From contig JAUIEM010000365.1 of the NCBI GenBank assembly GCA_030428695.1, positions 1-10,408 of the forward strand: a stretch of 10,408 nt of DNA. The letters are read 5' to 3'. Position 1 is the stretch's first letter; each line of letters opens with the position of its first letter. The translations under genes were made by a program, and so were the position numbers. The notes below the pieces were generated by a model, which was not told the DNA's origin, did not search any database, and was given only the letters and a program-made list of their open reading frames with translations. This document shows, piece by piece, positions 9,430-10,408 of this stretch. The DNA is from a bacterium. Lineage in GTDB: Bacteria > Planctomycetota > J058 > JAJDCP01.

Positions 9430-9446
9430 GACTCGGGAGACGAGTC
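9430..9446 (-). terminator. Inverted repeat at the stop codon of the last gene
   Basis: GACTCG (9430-9435) and CGAGTC (9441-9446) pair over a 5-base loop, and the stem overlaps the TGA of the gene ending at 9445. On the minus strand a run of five T follows only after about 18 bases (9408-9412), too far for a classic intrinsic terminator. Confidence 0.3.
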
Positions 9447-10408
9447 AGCGCGGCAGCGCGAAGATGAGCCAGCCCTCGCCGTCCTTGCGCAGACGCAGCG
9501 TCGCGCCGTCGACGACGACCGTCGCGGTGTCGCCGTCGATCGTCTCCTTGGTGCTCCCCAGGGCGACCTCGAGCTCTGCCTCGGTGAAGGGTGCGGGGTT
9601 GCTCGCGGTGTTCGTGCGCACGATGGTCCGCAGGCTCGAAGGCGTCAGCCCCGCGGCGCTCGGGTCGAGCTCGAGGATGGCGGCGCACAGCGCGTCCCAG
9701 TCCATCACGTCGTCGAAGCGATCGACGGACTCGACCTTCGCGACCACCCTCAGGTAGACCGTCACCGCTTCTGTAGGCGTGCCGAGCCGTCGCGCTTCGC
9801 GCTCCTGCCCGGGGAGGTCGACGGCGACCTCTTCGGCCGTCCCGGCGACGAGGCGCATCGGCGTGCCCTCCGGCCAGAACGCGACGACGCGGTGCTCCTC
9901 GGTGACGGCGACGTGCAGGGGCTTGTCGTCATCGTCCGGATCGGCGTCGGTGAAGACGATCACGCGCACCCGGACGCTGTCGCCGCGGACCTCGTAGTCG
10001 GTCCAGGGACCGACGCGGACGAACGCGTCCTCGTAGCCGTGGCCGTCCTCGTTCTTCCAGTCGTGGGTGCGCAGGGTGAGCTCTTCGACGGAGCCGTCGA
10101 GCGGCAGGGCCATCGCGACGAGCAGGACGGAGGTCGGGTCGTCGTAGACCGGCCCCTCGTGCGGAAGCGTCGCGGAGCTCTCCGCGCCGTTCTCGACCTG
10201 CCGCCACTGCCAGGTCTCCCCGGCCAGCTCGAGCGTGGTCTCGGTGTTCCGCTCGGTGCCCTGCTGGACCTCGTGGGTCGTGCTGGAGCTGGCGACGATG
10301 CTCAGGTCGGCCGCGAGGCGGTCTTCCTGGTCACTGCGGCTCCGCATCGGCCCGATCTCCATCCGCGTCGTGCTGGTCGCGTGATAGGTCGCGTCCGGCC
10401 GCATCTCC
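9445..10408 (-). CDS. Unrecognised protein, 5' end outside the window; NTF2-like C-terminal domain suspected
   Basis: About 320 residues are visible and the frame is open to the window edge. The ATG at 10404 has no separated ribosome binding site, so the true start, and any signal peptide, is probably beyond the window. Positions below count from that ATG. Residues 1-85 are polar, rich in Thr, Ser and Glu. Residues about 86-225 alternate hydrophobic and charged residues like beta sheet (VRVRVIVFTDADPDDDDKP near 144-162), with an aspartate run at 154-160. The last 95 residues have helices followed by the strands DTATVVVDGATLRLRKDGEGWLI (about 292-314), a pattern seen in NTF2/lumazine-binding-like domains such as DUF4878. 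No catalytic motif is seen. It is followed by the SDR gene in the same direction. A secreted or lipoprotein role is possible but not shown. Confidence 0.7.
   Translation of the reverse strand, partial: EMRPDATYHATSTTRMEIGPMRSRSDQEDRLAADLSIVASSSTTHEVQQGTERNTETTLELAGETWQWRQVENGAESSATLPHEGPVYDDPTSVLLVAMALPLDGSVEELTLRTHDWKNEDGHGYEDAFVRVGPWTDYEVRGDSVRVRVIVFTDADPDDDDKPLHVAVTEEHRVVAFWPEGTPMRLVAGTAEEVAVDLPGQEREARRLGTPTEAVTVYLRVVAKVESVDRFDDVMDWDALCAAILELDPSAAGLTPSSLRTIVRTNTASNPAPFTEAELEVALGSTKETIDGDTATVVVDGATLRLRKDGEGWLIFALPR

Overview
The window is GC-rich bacterial DNA with G or C at most third codon positions, tight gene spacing, clear GGAGG-type ribosome binding sites and several GTG starts. The left-end leucyl-tRNA synthetase fragment reads like the proteobacterial (especially gammaproteobacterial) type. 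The rest (a transmembrane Ser/Thr kinase behind a sigma-54-type promoter, glycosyltransferases, a large aminopeptidase P) would suit a GC-rich proteobacterium or a myxobacterium-like lineage. I cannot place it more exactly, and the left end may not belong to the same genome (see below).

Layout, left to right. (1) 1-435, + strand: the catalytic-core end of leuS, with the KMSKS signature. The anticodon-binding region is missing. The reading frame runs straight into the 3' end of a convergent gene and stops there. (2) 419-2611, - strand: a 730-residue Ser/Thr protein kinase with one membrane segment and a large unrecognised C-terminal half ending in TPR-like helices. A near-consensus sigma-54 (-24/-12) promoter lies about 50 bases upstream. 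(3) 2795-3406, + strand: a divergent small protein with two membrane helices and a possible bacterial PH-like domain. (4) 6304 down to 3399, - strand: a two-gene glycosyltransferase operon. A stand-alone GT2 enzyme overlaps by four bases (GTGA) a 686-residue fusion of a GT-B/glycerophosphotransferase-like domain with a GT2 domain. A good sigma-70 type promoter precedes it. (5) 6439-8244, + strand: a three-domain aminopeptidase P with all metal ligands. (6) 9324 down to 8290, - strand: a short-chain dehydrogenase/reductase whose ribosome binding site sits in a perfect short hairpin. (7) 10408 down to 9445, - strand: the 3' part of an unrecognised protein, probably exported, with a C-terminal NTF2/lumazine-binding-like fold.

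How they fit together. The kinase and its divergent membrane neighbour share a 183-base control region and may form a signalling pair at the envelope. The glycosyltransferases probably build a surface or secreted glycan. The aminopeptidase, reductase and last gene look like ordinary independent loci. I see no CRISPR array, tRNA, rRNA, insertion sequence or phage gene. The points most worth following are the broken leuS/kinase junction, the sigma-54 promoter with the kinase's unassigned sensor half, the fused glycosyltransferase, and the hairpin over the reductase's ribosome binding site.
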